Shown: positions 49,998-57,514 of the stretch, piece after piece
How positions within the stretch are numbered: position 1 is the stretch's first letter
How the letters are laid out: the number at the start of each line of letters is the position of its first letter
Source of the DNA: a virus
Virus record (IMG/VR): IMGVR_UViG_3300046507_000282
Location: 29,888 to 93,887 of that record
DNA: 64,000 nt
Strand: one strand, 5' to 3'
Notes under the pieces: generated by a model
What the model saw: the letters and a program-made list of their open reading frames with translations, nothing else
What the model was told of the DNA's origin: nothing
Databases searched by the model: none
Translations under genes and position numbers: made by a program

Positions 49998-50010
49998 GCT
50001 GGCGTCACGA
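49998..50010 (-). promoter_or_regulatory. TCGTGACGCCAGCAT motif copy
   Basis: TTGTCGTGACGCCAGCAT on the minus strand lies 8-20 bases before the 49989 start. A related sequence in the opposite orientation, CGTGACACGACGATT (50017-50031), faces the plus-strand gene at 50039. Confidence 0.55.
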
Positions 50011-50038
50011 CAACGGGACGTGACACGACGATTCAGCT

Positions 50039-50896
50039 ATGGCCGATACCCAATTCAATATCTCGCTTCAAATGCCGTCCGTTGACCAGTTGGTTCGGGT
50101 CATTAACGGCGCGACATTCCCGCTCGCCGCGAAGGCCGTTGCAGCCATCGCGAGCGAGACTTCGTTCCGATGGAAAGAGTCGGTTGCGCGTGCGCGCCTA
50201 TGGCAAGGCGAGAAAACGCCATATATCCAGTCGATCAAGGTCCGCGTTCTGAACGACTTGAACATGGAGGTCTATAGCGACTACCAATACGCGCAGGAAA
50301 TTGAAGAGGGCCGCCCGCCGCGCGATCTGAAATTGATGCTCAACACGAGCACGAAGACCCGCGTGTCGCAGAAGGGTCGCCGCTTCCTCGTGATTCCGAT
50401 GCGCAAAAATAGCCCCGGCAACGAGGCGCTCGCGCCACCGATGCCCCTGAGCGTCTATGAGTTGGCGAAGGAAATGATCCCGACTGAAGTGACGGGAATG
50501 GGTCAGCGCTATTCCGGCGAGGAGGTCAGCTTGTCGCCCACGTCAGGCATGACGCACAGCGGACAGAATCCGAACTTCCTATCGAATCCAGCGACGAAAA
50601 GCGCCTACATGGTTCCGAAGGCGAACTATCAGTGGGGCGGTAAGTTGTCGCGCGGCGCGCTACTGGCGGCAGGCGTATCGAAGGCGGATGCGAAGCTGTA
50701 CGCGGGCATGGTGCGCATGAAGGAATCGACGGGCGGCAGCGCATACCTGACGTTCCGCGTGATGGCCGAAGGAAGTCCGGGCTGGGTTACCAAGCCCGTA
50801 CCCGGCAAGCACATTGCACAGAAGGTCGCGCAGGGAATGCAGCCGCTGGCGACGGCTGCGATCAACGAGGCTATGAAGCGGATGTCGCAGACCTAG
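50039..50896 (+). CDS. Structural-region protein on the opposite strand, 285 aa
   Basis: The only plus-strand gene among about 30 kb of minus-strand virion genes. Coding quality is good and two segments (PSVDQLVRVINGATFPLAAKA, then WKESVARARLWQGEKTPYIQS) are unlike its neighbours. Its stop shares the CTAG with the convergent gene's stop. It may be a neck or minor head protein, or an accessory insertion. Not recognised. Confidence 0.78.
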   Translation: MADTQFNISLQMPSVDQLVRVINGATFPLAAKAVAAIASETSFRWKESVARARLWQGEKTPYIQSIKVRVLNDLNMEVYSDYQYAQEIEEGRPPRDLKLMLNTSTKTRVSQKGRRFLVIPMRKNSPGNEALAPPMPLSVYELAKEMIPTEVTGMGQRYSGEEVSLSPTSGMTHSGQNPNFLSNPATKSAYMVPKANYQWGGKLSRGALLAAGVSKADAKLYAGMVRMKESTGGSAYLTFRVMAEGSPGWVTKPVPGKHIAQKVAQGMQPLATAAINEAMKRMSQT

Positions 50897-51552
50897 CGGC
50901 TGAACAGGTCCCAATCGCGCAGCACCACCTTGCGGGGCAGTTGCAGGCCCTGCTGAAAATTCCGGTTCGTCGGATACATGCCCCAGCAGTAGTAATCGAG
51001 CATCTTGACGCCCGTGATCGTGTACTGGGTTCCTTCCGTCGGGGCCGCGCCAGAAACGCCCCAGTTGATCGAGCCGTCAGGATTCAGAGTCGGAAGGTCG
51101 CCATAGATAATCCCCGTACCGTCAGGCGTGCGCCAGAATACCTGCGTGAGACTCAGCACGCTTGTCCACAGCTTCTCCAGCGGGCTCCCGGCAGTCAGTA
51201 CTAGGCTGAATACCTGCTGCGTGTTCAGAGCCGTCACGCGGTCCCACTGGCCCATGCCGTAGATGGTTGCGGCCTGCGGAATGGTAAGCACCAAGTCGCC
51301 CATTTCGTACTGGCCGAACGTCGCCCATGCCTTCTGTGAGTTCTGGCCGGCGAGCGCGGCGACGCCTTGCACTGGCGTGGCCGGATAAATCTTGCCCTTG
51401 CCGAGGCAAAGCGGACATGCCGGATCGGCCTGCCCCGAGTTCGGGTCGGCACACGGGCACGCGTTCGATTGATACCAGGCATACTGCTGCCCGATCTGAC
51501 CGTACTGTCCGAGGAACTGGTTGAACGCACCGGGGCTGAATGGCATACCCAT
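50893..51552 (-). CDS. Structural protein with Cys-rich segment, 219 aa
   Basis: Residues 30-55 (ACPCADPNSGQADPACPLC) contain five cysteines and could bind metal, unusual for a head-tail protein. The C-terminal half is beta-rich (GTQYTITGVKMLDYYCWG). Located between capsid and tail genes, possibly a head-tail joining protein. Confidence 0.72.
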   Translation of the reverse strand: MGMPFSPGAFNQFLGQYGQIGQQYAWYQSNACPCADPNSGQADPACPLCLGKGKIYPATPVQGVAALAGQNSQKAWATFGQYEMGDLVLTIPQAATIYGMGQWDRVTALNTQQVFSLVLTAGSPLEKLWTSVLSLTQVFWRTPDGTGIIYGDLPTLNPDGSINWGVSGAAPTEGTQYTITGVKMLDYYCWGMYPTNRNFQQGLQLPRKVVLRDWDLFSR

Positions 51553-51555
51553 GGC

Positions 51556-52386
51556 TTACCCCAAAATCTGCGAGTTGATGCCGTGGATCGACGTGAAGAG
51601 GCCGCCGTTCGAGCCCTTCGGCCCGAAGAGAGTCTCGTTGATGTCGTCTTGCCACGCCTTGTAATTGAACGAGTTCGATTGCGACAGACCATCCGCCGAG
51701 ATCGACGCCGACTGCGGCAACATCATCATCTTGAAAATCTTCGCGATGGCGATGCGCTTCACCACGTCAACGAGGTCATCCCACTCCTGCGCGAAGCTCG
51801 TTGCCACCTTGCCGCTGGCGTTCTTCAGGCCGCACGTGTAGCGGATTTGGATGGCCTGCGGATACGTGATCGAGCCAGCCATCGCGACGAGCGCGAATGC
51901 GCCTACCGGCGTAGTGGCCGCCGAGGTCGTGGGCACGAGGTTCAAATCGCCATTCCTGCGGTCAATGCGAATCCACTCGCCCGGCACGGTGTAGTTCTGC
52001 AGGAACGGCGCGGGGAAGGAGATAATCACCGACTCCACCGACTGAACCGGGCGATACGGCAGGCGGCACAAGCCCCAGCGCTCACCCGAGAACATAGCCG
52101 GGTCGTAATCGAATCCTGAGATCGTGATGTAGCGCGTATTCGCCTGTTCGAGCGCATCAATCTCACTCTGCGGTGCCATGTCCGGAATGACCACCACCGC
52201 ATCAAAGAACGTCTTCAGCAGACGCTCGCATTCGGTCTCCGCGGCGACGAGCTTGTCCCAAATCATCGAGTCCGTCAGCGCACCCATGTTGATGTAGTTC
52301 GCCGGGCCGAGCGCGAGCTGCGTGCGCAAGTCAAGCACAGCGTCATCTTGATCGGGGAATAGTGCGGTCGTTTGTTGCGAGGCCAT
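51556..52386 (-). CDS. Head-tail connector candidate, 276 aa
   Basis: A strongly helical C-terminus (WDDLVDVVKRIAIAKIFKMM) and beta-rich middle (AFALVAMAGSITYPQAIQIRY) fit phage head-closure or connector proteins. Its place directly after the capsid genes supports it, but no exact family is recognised. Confidence 0.7.
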   Translation of the reverse strand: MASQQTTALFPDQDDAVLDLRTQLALGPANYINMGALTDSMIWDKLVAAETECERLLKTFFDAVVVIPDMAPQSEIDALEQANTRYITISGFDYDPAMFSGERWGLCRLPYRPVQSVESVIISFPAPFLQNYTVPGEWIRIDRRNGDLNLVPTTSAATTPVGAFALVAMAGSITYPQAIQIRYTCGLKNASGKVATSFAQEWDDLVDVVKRIAIAKIFKMMMLPQSASISADGLSQSNSFNYKAWQDDINETLFGPKGSNGGLFTSIHGINSQILG

Positions 52387-52410
52387 GAGTGCTCCTATGA
52401 TGCTTCGATC

Positions 52411-52422
52411 ATCCGGTCACGA
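52411..52422 (-). promoter_or_regulatory. TCGTGACC motif copy
   Basis: GTTCGTGACCGGATGATCG lies directly after the terminator at 52425-52450 and about 25 bases before the next start, the same terminator-plus-motif arrangement seen at 45858. Confidence 0.45.
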
Positions 52423-52424
52423 AC

Positions 52425-52455
52425 GAAAAAAGCCCCGGCGAACCGAGGCTTTTTG
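52425..52455. terminator. Bidirectional terminator after the capsid gene block
   Basis: AGCCTCGG-TTCG-CCGGGGCT on the minus strand (one GU) followed by T6; T5 follows on the plus strand as well. Confidence 0.88.
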
Positions 52456-52476
52456 TGGGGCGAGAGGCGCTTAGGC

Positions 52477-52782
52477 TTATTGCTTTTGATCTTGCTTCGC
52501 AGCAGCAGCGGCAGCGGCTTCTTCGGCGGTCTGGCGCTCCGCCGCGGCAGCAGCTTCGGCGGCAGCCGTGTCGTCCTGCGGCGGCGTGTTCGGCGCGGGC
52601 GGCGTAGCCGGTTGCTTCGGCTGCGACGCTGCCTTCACGACGACGTAGTTCGGAATCTTCAGGAAGTAATCAGCCTGCTCTTGCGTGATTTCCTCCGAGA
52701 TCGCACCCTTCGGGCCGGGCGTGAACTTGATGCCGTTGATAAGGCTGCTTGCGTTTTTGCTGCGATTCAAAACTTGAGGCAT
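52477..52782 (-). CDS. Pro/Ala-rich head-associated protein, 101 aa
   Basis: Residues 1-55 (SLINGIKFTPGPKGAISEEITQ, in part, and ADYFLKIPNYVVVK) form a small domain with homologues downstream of major capsid genes. The last 45 residues are Ala/Pro/Gln low complexity. Possibly a minor head or decoration protein. Confidence 0.72.
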   Translation of the reverse strand: MPQVLNRSKNASSLINGIKFTPGPKGAISEEITQEQADYFLKIPNYVVVKAASQPKQPATPPAPNTPPQDDTAAAEAAAAAERQTAEEAAAAAAAKQDQKQ

Positions 52783-52809
52783 GTCGATTCTCCGTGGTTT
52801 CCTGCTTAT

Positions 52810-52837
52810 GAAGAAGGAGGCCTAGGCCCCCTTCTTC
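52810..52837 (-). terminator. Long hairpin after the capsid gene
   Basis: GAAGAAGGGGGCC and GGCCTCCTTCTTC form a 13-bp stem with a two-base turn on the minus strand. No T-run, so attenuation or RNA stability control is as likely as full termination. Confidence 0.6.
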
Positions 52838-52864
52838 TCTACGCGCAGAACTTAGCGCGAACGA

Positions 52865-54352
52865 TTAGCCCAGCGAGCCATTCGCGCCGAACGGCTGCCA
52901 TGCCTGGCTGTTCGTCACGATGTTCTTCACGAGCACGTGCTGATTGCGCTTCGTCATCCGCAGGTAACCGCAAATCATCTGCAGCCACGGGATGATCGGC
53001 GACATGACCGCTGCCATCGGAATCTTCATCATCGGCAAGTACTGACGCCAGGCGATGGCGTGGTCCGTCTCCGACAGATTCAGGATGTACGCGTTGGTCG
53101 AACCAGGGATATCCTGGTTGTAGTCCACGTACGTCGTGGTCGCGTTGGCCGGGCCAGCGTACGGGATGCGGACCATTTCACGCAGGTCGGTCAATGCGCT
53201 CGTACCGTTCAAGCGACCACGGTAGATCACGTAACCAGTTTCCGAGCGCGAAGCCGATGCGCCGATGGCGATGGAGGCTGCGCCGCCGGCGACGATTGCT
53301 GCTTGTGCCGACACGGTGATCAGCGATTCGCCGCCTTGAGCGATACCCGTCACGCCCCAGTAGTAGTCGCCGGCCTGGCCTGCCGCGAACAGCGAGCCCG
53401 GCTGAACAGCTACCGGCGTAACGACGACGGTTTGCGGCGCGTAGTTGTTCGCAGCAGCAATCGGTTGGAACCACGGCGTACGAACTTGGAACGGAACCTT
53501 CAGGCGCTCGTCGCGAATGAAAACGTCCGTGTTCGTGTTGATCTTGCCGTACGAGGTCTGGATGCCGGTCACTGCCGTACCGCGAACCGTGGTGCTCGCC
53601 TGGCCATCCTGAATCACGCGGAATGCCGGATCGAGGTCGGTGTTCAGGTCGGTCTGCACGCTCGGCGGCAGATAGATATCCGTCGCGCGACCGAAGTTGC
53701 CGAAGCCGAAAATCACTTCAGCGGCAGCAGCAATCGGGTCCACGCTCGTCAGTGCCGCGCCGCGCATGTCGATCACGTGGTCGGTCGAGCCGAGCGATTC
53801 GATCTGCACTGCGATACCGTTGAACGACAGCGGCAGAACTGCGTCGTTGCCTTCGAAGAGACCGACTTCGATGTCCGTCAGCAATTGCTTCGTGCCGTTG
53901 GTCGTCTCGATGGTCACCGCGTCAACGATGTTGTTCTGTTGCTGCAGCACGACCGGGATGGAACGGTACGTGGTCATGTACTTGACCTGACCGACCATGC
54001 GCTGGTATTGACCAGCGGTTTGCATCGCGTTGCCGTCCTGGGTGTTGAACGTCGAACCGAAAAAGCCGCCGATGCTGTGCTGTTCCGTCCATTCGTCAAG
54101 CACAGCCGTCGCGCGGGGCTTCGGCAGCTTGTTGAACAGGGCGAAGTGACGGTTTTCCTGCACGGTAGCCTGCAGCGCCAAGTCGAGCGACTGGATGCGC
54201 AGAGCGGAACCGCCAGTAAGCGTCGAAACGTCGGTGCCGTAACCGGCTTCGAGCGGCACTTCGAGCGCCTTTTGCAGCGCGGCCAGATCGCCCTGGCTCA
54301 TCGAGCCGGTCGTCGTCGCGCCATTCGGGTTGAAACTTTGCAGAAAATTCAT
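52865..54352 (-). CDS. Major capsid protein, 495 aa
   Basis: Position after scaffold and protease genes, size and the HK97-type ending (AAVMSPIIPWLQMICGYL) make it the major capsid protein. Residues about 320-405 look like an inserted Ig-like or sugar-binding domain (YYWGVTGIAQGGESLI, TTYVDYNQ). Residues 34-60 share 20 of 27 positions with the prohead protease end. Not all HK97 motifs can be confirmed by eye. Confidence 0.88.
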   Translation of the reverse strand: MNFLQSFNPNGATTTGSMSQGDLAALQKALEVPLEAGYGTDVSTLTGGSALRIQSLDLALQATVQENRHFALFNKLPKPRATAVLDEWTEQHSIGGFFGSTFNTQDGNAMQTAGQYQRMVGQVKYMTTYRSIPVVLQQQNNIVDAVTIETTNGTKQLLTDIEVGLFEGNDAVLPLSFNGIAVQIESLGSTDHVIDMRGAALTSVDPIAAAAEVIFGFGNFGRATDIYLPPSVQTDLNTDLDPAFRVIQDGQASTTVRGTAVTGIQTSYGKINTNTDVFIRDERLKVPFQVRTPWFQPIAAANNYAPQTVVVTPVAVQPGSLFAAGQAGDYYWGVTGIAQGGESLITVSAQAAIVAGGAASIAIGASASRSETGYVIYRGRLNGTSALTDLREMVRIPYAGPANATTTYVDYNQDIPGSTNAYILNLSETDHAIAWRQYLPMMKIPMAAVMSPIIPWLQMICGYLRMTKRNQHVLVKNIVTNSQAWQPFGANGSLG

Positions 54353-54387
54353 GTTTTACGGGCTCCGAAATTTGCCGTGGTTGATGC

Positions 54388-55077
54388 TTACTTGCTGAAA
54401 AGGCGGTCCAGAATTGCCTGTTCGGGTTGAACGCCCATGTTCAGAGCGCTCTGGATACGGACAGCTTCCGTTGCCGTAATTTGGTGAGCCGCGAGCGCGC
54501 CTTCAGCCTTCGCCAGAATTTCCGACGGGGTGTGCTTCACTTCGGCAGCGCCGCCGCCATTCAGGTTCGGACGTGCGCCGAGCGTGACGCTGCGAACGCC
54601 GCGGCCTTGGTTGCCGATGCCGCCGAGTGCCTTGGTCAGCAACGAATTCGACTTCTGAAGATCGTCGCCGCGCTGCGCCAGCTTGAGCACGTCTTCGCGG
54701 GTCTGCTTCAAGCCTTCCGACAGGTCGCCGATCACGCCCATTGCGTCGCCGAGCGCCTTCGTCAGTTCTTCGACTTGCGCGCCAGCGGCGGCCTTGACGG
54801 TTTCGACTTCGCCGACCAGGCACTTCAGCATTTCGGTCGCGTCTTGCGCTTCCATTTCCGTGCCGTCTTCGAGCACCAGTTTGAACGACTTGACGAGCGG
54901 CGCGCCATCGGTGATGTCTTCCTCGCCTTCGCCGGCAGCGCCGGTAGCGGCAACGTCAGCAGCGCCAGCGGCGGCTGCCACGGCAGCGTTGCCCTTTGCA
55001 TCCACCTGAGCGGCAGACAGCGACTTGGCGAGGGTTGCCTGAGCGGCGATTGCCTCTTTCAGTTCTGCAAAATTCAT
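54388..55077 (-). CDS. Scaffold-like coiled-coil protein, 229 aa
   Basis: It lies between the protease and the capsid gene, and is almost entirely helical with acidic and Ala-rich coiled coils (LVGEVETVKAAAGAQVEEL, then KLAQRGDDLQKSNSLL). This is the composition and place of an internal scaffold. A capsid decoration role is the alternative. Confidence 0.8.
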   Translation of the reverse strand: MNFAELKEAIAAQATLAKSLSAAQVDAKGNAAVAAAAGAADVAATGAAGEGEEDITDGAPLVKSFKLVLEDGTEMEAQDATEMLKCLVGEVETVKAAAGAQVEELTKALGDAMGVIGDLSEGLKQTREDVLKLAQRGDDLQKSNSLLTKALGGIGNQGRGVRSVTLGARPNLNGGGAAEVKHTPSEILAKAEGALAAHQITATEAVRIQSALNMGVQPEQAILDRLFSK

Positions 55078-55091
55078 CTTTAAAGCTCCGT

Positions 55092-55970
55092 TTAACCGCG
55101 TTTAAGATCATCCAAAAACCGCTTGACATAGTCAGCAGCGACGGTCTTCGAAAGACCGAAACGCGCGCCGGCCTCCCTGACCATTTCCTTCAAACTACCC
55201 ATTGAGATTTCCTCGTTGCCGATGGCGTTGGCGAGGTCATCCCGAAAATTCCAGTACGAATAAAGCGCGTCATCGAGCGACTGTTCGCGGATGGCAGTGC
55301 CGCCCGTGAGCGTCGCGCTATCGGTGCCGTAGCCAGCCTGAAGCGACTTCAAAACGTCTAGGCCATACGCACCCCACGACTTTGCGAGCGGGCCGAATGG
55401 CACGGTCGAAGCGGGGCGAAGGTTGGCGTTGACGGGAGTCGCCGAGAAGGCGAGGTTTGACCAGCGGACGCGCTCAATAACCGGGACGCGGCTCTTTGAT
55501 GCGGGGTCGATCTGCATGCTCTTTTCGAGCACAGCGCCCCCGACCGACGTGAACCACTTCTTCGGCGGATTGATTTCGGTGAGCGAGGACCAAAACAGAT
55601 TGGCCTTCTCAGCCATCTTTCCGCTACCCTGATAAATCTCGCCCTTCACGAACGTTTCCGACTTCTGAATGCGCACGTCAACCGGCGTGCCGATCTCATA
55701 CGATTCGTGGTTCGGAATGCCTGCGCGTGCGCCGATCTGCGTGTAGTGCTCCAAGTCGAGATTGCCGAAGCGTTGGAAGTACTCCATGGAGTTTTCCAAC
55801 GCCTTGCACAGCACAATCTCGCCCTGCTGATCGACGGACTCATTCGATGCTTCGACGTACACATACCGGCGATCCCCTTCGGTTGCGGGGGTCGCTTTCA
55901 GCATCGGCGAAATGCTCACGAATGACGGCAGCGCGTCTAGTTGAGCTTGGTCGAGTACGTCGTTTTCCAT
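55092..55970 (-). CDS. Prohead protease-like protein with capsid-like C-terminal peptide, 292 aa
   Basis: Residues 35-135 follow the prohead protease plan: YVYVEASNESVDQQGEIV, then His75 (DLEHYTQIG) and a downstream Ser (LFWSSLTE). Start ATG at 55970 is the first after the upstream gene. The segment 210-236 (QAGYGTD, TLTGG, QSLD) is nearly identical to residues 35-60 of the capsid protein. It may target the protease into the shell or be a shared cleavage site. Confidence 0.78.
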   Translation of the reverse strand: MENDVLDQAQLDALPSFVSISPMLKATPATEGDRRYVYVEASNESVDQQGEIVLCKALENSMEYFQRFGNLDLEHYTQIGARAGIPNHESYEIGTPVDVRIQKSETFVKGEIYQGSGKMAEKANLFWSSLTEINPPKKWFTSVGGAVLEKSMQIDPASKSRVPVIERVRWSNLAFSATPVNANLRPASTVPFGPLAKSWGAYGLDVLKSLQAGYGTDSATLTGGTAIREQSLDDALYSYWNFRDDLANAIGNEEISMGSLKEMVREAGARFGLSKTVAADYVKRFLDDLKRG

Positions 55971-55984
55971 GACTGCTATCGTGT

Positions 55985-55995
55985 TATCACGACTT
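55985..55995 (-). promoter_or_regulatory. TCGTGAT motif copy (protease gene)
   Basis: AAAGTCGTGATAACACG overlaps the end of the upstream gene, 15-25 bases before the protease start; closest to the copy at 35606. Confidence 0.4.
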
Positions 55996-57198
55996 TTTTG
56001 CGGCAACGTCGTCATCGAACGTTTGAGGGTTCGCAGCAAAGAGGTCCTGCAGCCATTTATCGAAACTCGGATCGGGAGATGGGCCGCCGTCGTCAACGAC
56101 ATCCCACGTACCGCGGCAATGCGGATGCACCGTGCCAGCCGGGACCTTCCACATTTCCGCGTCTGTGCGGTCAACCATCCCTTCCGCCGTGCGCTTCTGC
56201 TTCGCGCTGCTGCGACCGATGTTCGTCTTGCCGACCCACACTTCCGTATCCCAGTTTTTGTCGCGCTTCGACGGATCGACAACCGTGAACACCATGCCGT
56301 GAATCTTTTTACAGAACGGACATGCTCCGTGGTATTGCTCGATACGGCGCACCTTCGTACCCGGCTTCAGCGAGGCGATCATCCCGTTGCCAGCCGCGTC
56401 GCCAACTTCTGTCGTGGCGATGCGCCGCCAGTCGCGATTCAGGTCCGCGAACGTGTCGAACAGGTTCTGCTGCAGCGCTTGCTTCGGCGGCGTCGCACCG
56501 AGGAGGCGCTGCTGTTCGTGCGCCATGATCTGCGTCTTCAGGCGATGGCGGATTGACTCAGAGATAGCCTGCACGTTGTCGGCGCAGCGGGCGCGCTCAT
56601 ATTCAAGCGTCTTTTTCATTACGTCGGTCGGATTGAACTTCGCGACGGCTGCCCTCGTGGTGTTCGGCATCGCGGCGAGCGCCAGTTCGGCCCCAGTGGC
56701 GCTCAGGCCCGCGATGTTGGCTTGCACCTTGCCCATGAACGTCGCCCGCACAGCGAGCCATTCAGCCTCTGTCTGAAGGGCGTAGTCGGGCATCCACCGC
56801 GCAACCAGGTAGTCAACCAGCAAAGCCCAGTCGTCAATTGAGAATTCCGACGGCGGGATGGCTTCGAGGTAGACCTTGACGAGCGCGAGTTCGGACGGCG
56901 ACGGGCCGAAGTGCGGCTTCGGTTTCTGAGGGCCGCCGTTCGCCTTCTTCCCTGCCATCCACGCGTCAAGCTCCTCTTTGACCTTCTCAATGCGCAGCAG
57001 GCCGCGCGACGAGAACAGTTCAACGAGCGCCTGCACATACGGACTTTCGTGCATCGCCCAAATGTCAGGCTTCTCGCCGTTCTCGCCGGAAAGCGCCTTA
57101 GCCATGGTCTCAATGACCTCTTCGGTGCAGTCGCACGAGAGGCCCGCGAGATTGAAGTAAAGCCCCTTGTGCAGGGGCGTGCCGTCACTTGCCTGCAT
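55987..57198 (-). CDS. MuF-like head morphogenesis protein, 403 aa
   Basis: The C-terminal third (TTEVGDAAGNGMIASL, then CPFCKKIHG and HPHCRGTWDV) is the SPP1 gp7/Mu F head-morphogenesis domain with its zinc-like cysteines. The N-terminal half is helical (ALVKVYLEAIPPSEFS). Such proteins sit near the portal and are injected or guide assembly. Confidence 0.88.
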   Translation of the reverse strand: MQASDGTPLHKGLYFNLAGLSCDCTEEVIETMAKALSGENGEKPDIWAMHESPYVQALVELFSSRGLLRIEKVKEELDAWMAGKKANGGPQKPKPHFGPSPSELALVKVYLEAIPPSEFSIDDWALLVDYLVARWMPDYALQTEAEWLAVRATFMGKVQANIAGLSATGAELALAAMPNTTRAAVAKFNPTDVMKKTLEYERARCADNVQAISESIRHRLKTQIMAHEQQRLLGATPPKQALQQNLFDTFADLNRDWRRIATTEVGDAAGNGMIASLKPGTKVRRIEQYHGACPFCKKIHGMVFTVVDPSKRDKNWDTEVWVGKTNIGRSSAKQKRTAEGMVDRTDAEMWKVPAGTVHPHCRGTWDVVDDGGPSPDPSFDKWLQDLFAANPQTFDDDVAAKKS

Positions 57199-57514
57199 TC
57201 TTTTTCGGCTTTTCGGTTTGGTGGCCGGTCACTTCATGCCAGTGGACGCGGTGATCGCGCCCGGTCGAGTCCTGGCACGTGCAGCCGTCTTTGCCGGTTG
57301 ACGTGACCTTCCCTTCGCCAGAGAACTCGCCAGCCTTGAACGAAATGTGGTGGCCCTTCTTCACGGTCTGTTCGTTCTTTACGCCGCCCGGGTTGTGCTC
57401 GGCGAGGCGCGCGAGCAAATCCTTGAATGGGCCCTTCGTCGGCTCGCCCTTCTGCGCAGGCTTCTTCTTCGGGTCGGGCTTTTTCAGCGCCTTGATAAAG
57501 ATCGGGGTCGTCAT
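57185..57514 (-). CDS. Hypothetical basic protein, 109 aa
   Basis: Lys-rich N-terminus (KKPDPKKKPAQKGEPTKG) followed by a beta-rich SH3-like core (KKGHHISFKAGEFSGEGKVT) and Cys pair (CTCQ). Its start overlaps the portal gene's stop by 4 bases. Possible minor head protein. Confidence 0.72.
   Translation of the reverse strand: MTTPIFIKALKKPDPKKKPAQKGEPTKGPFKDLLARLAEHNPGGVKNEQTVKKGHHISFKAGEFSGEGKVTSTGKDGCTCQDSTGRDHRVHWHEVTGHQTEKPKKNAGK

Noticed and set aside
52937-54430. Long plus-strand open frame opposite the capsid gene
   Set aside because: Shadow of the capsid protein frame with skewed Arg/Val/Asp composition.
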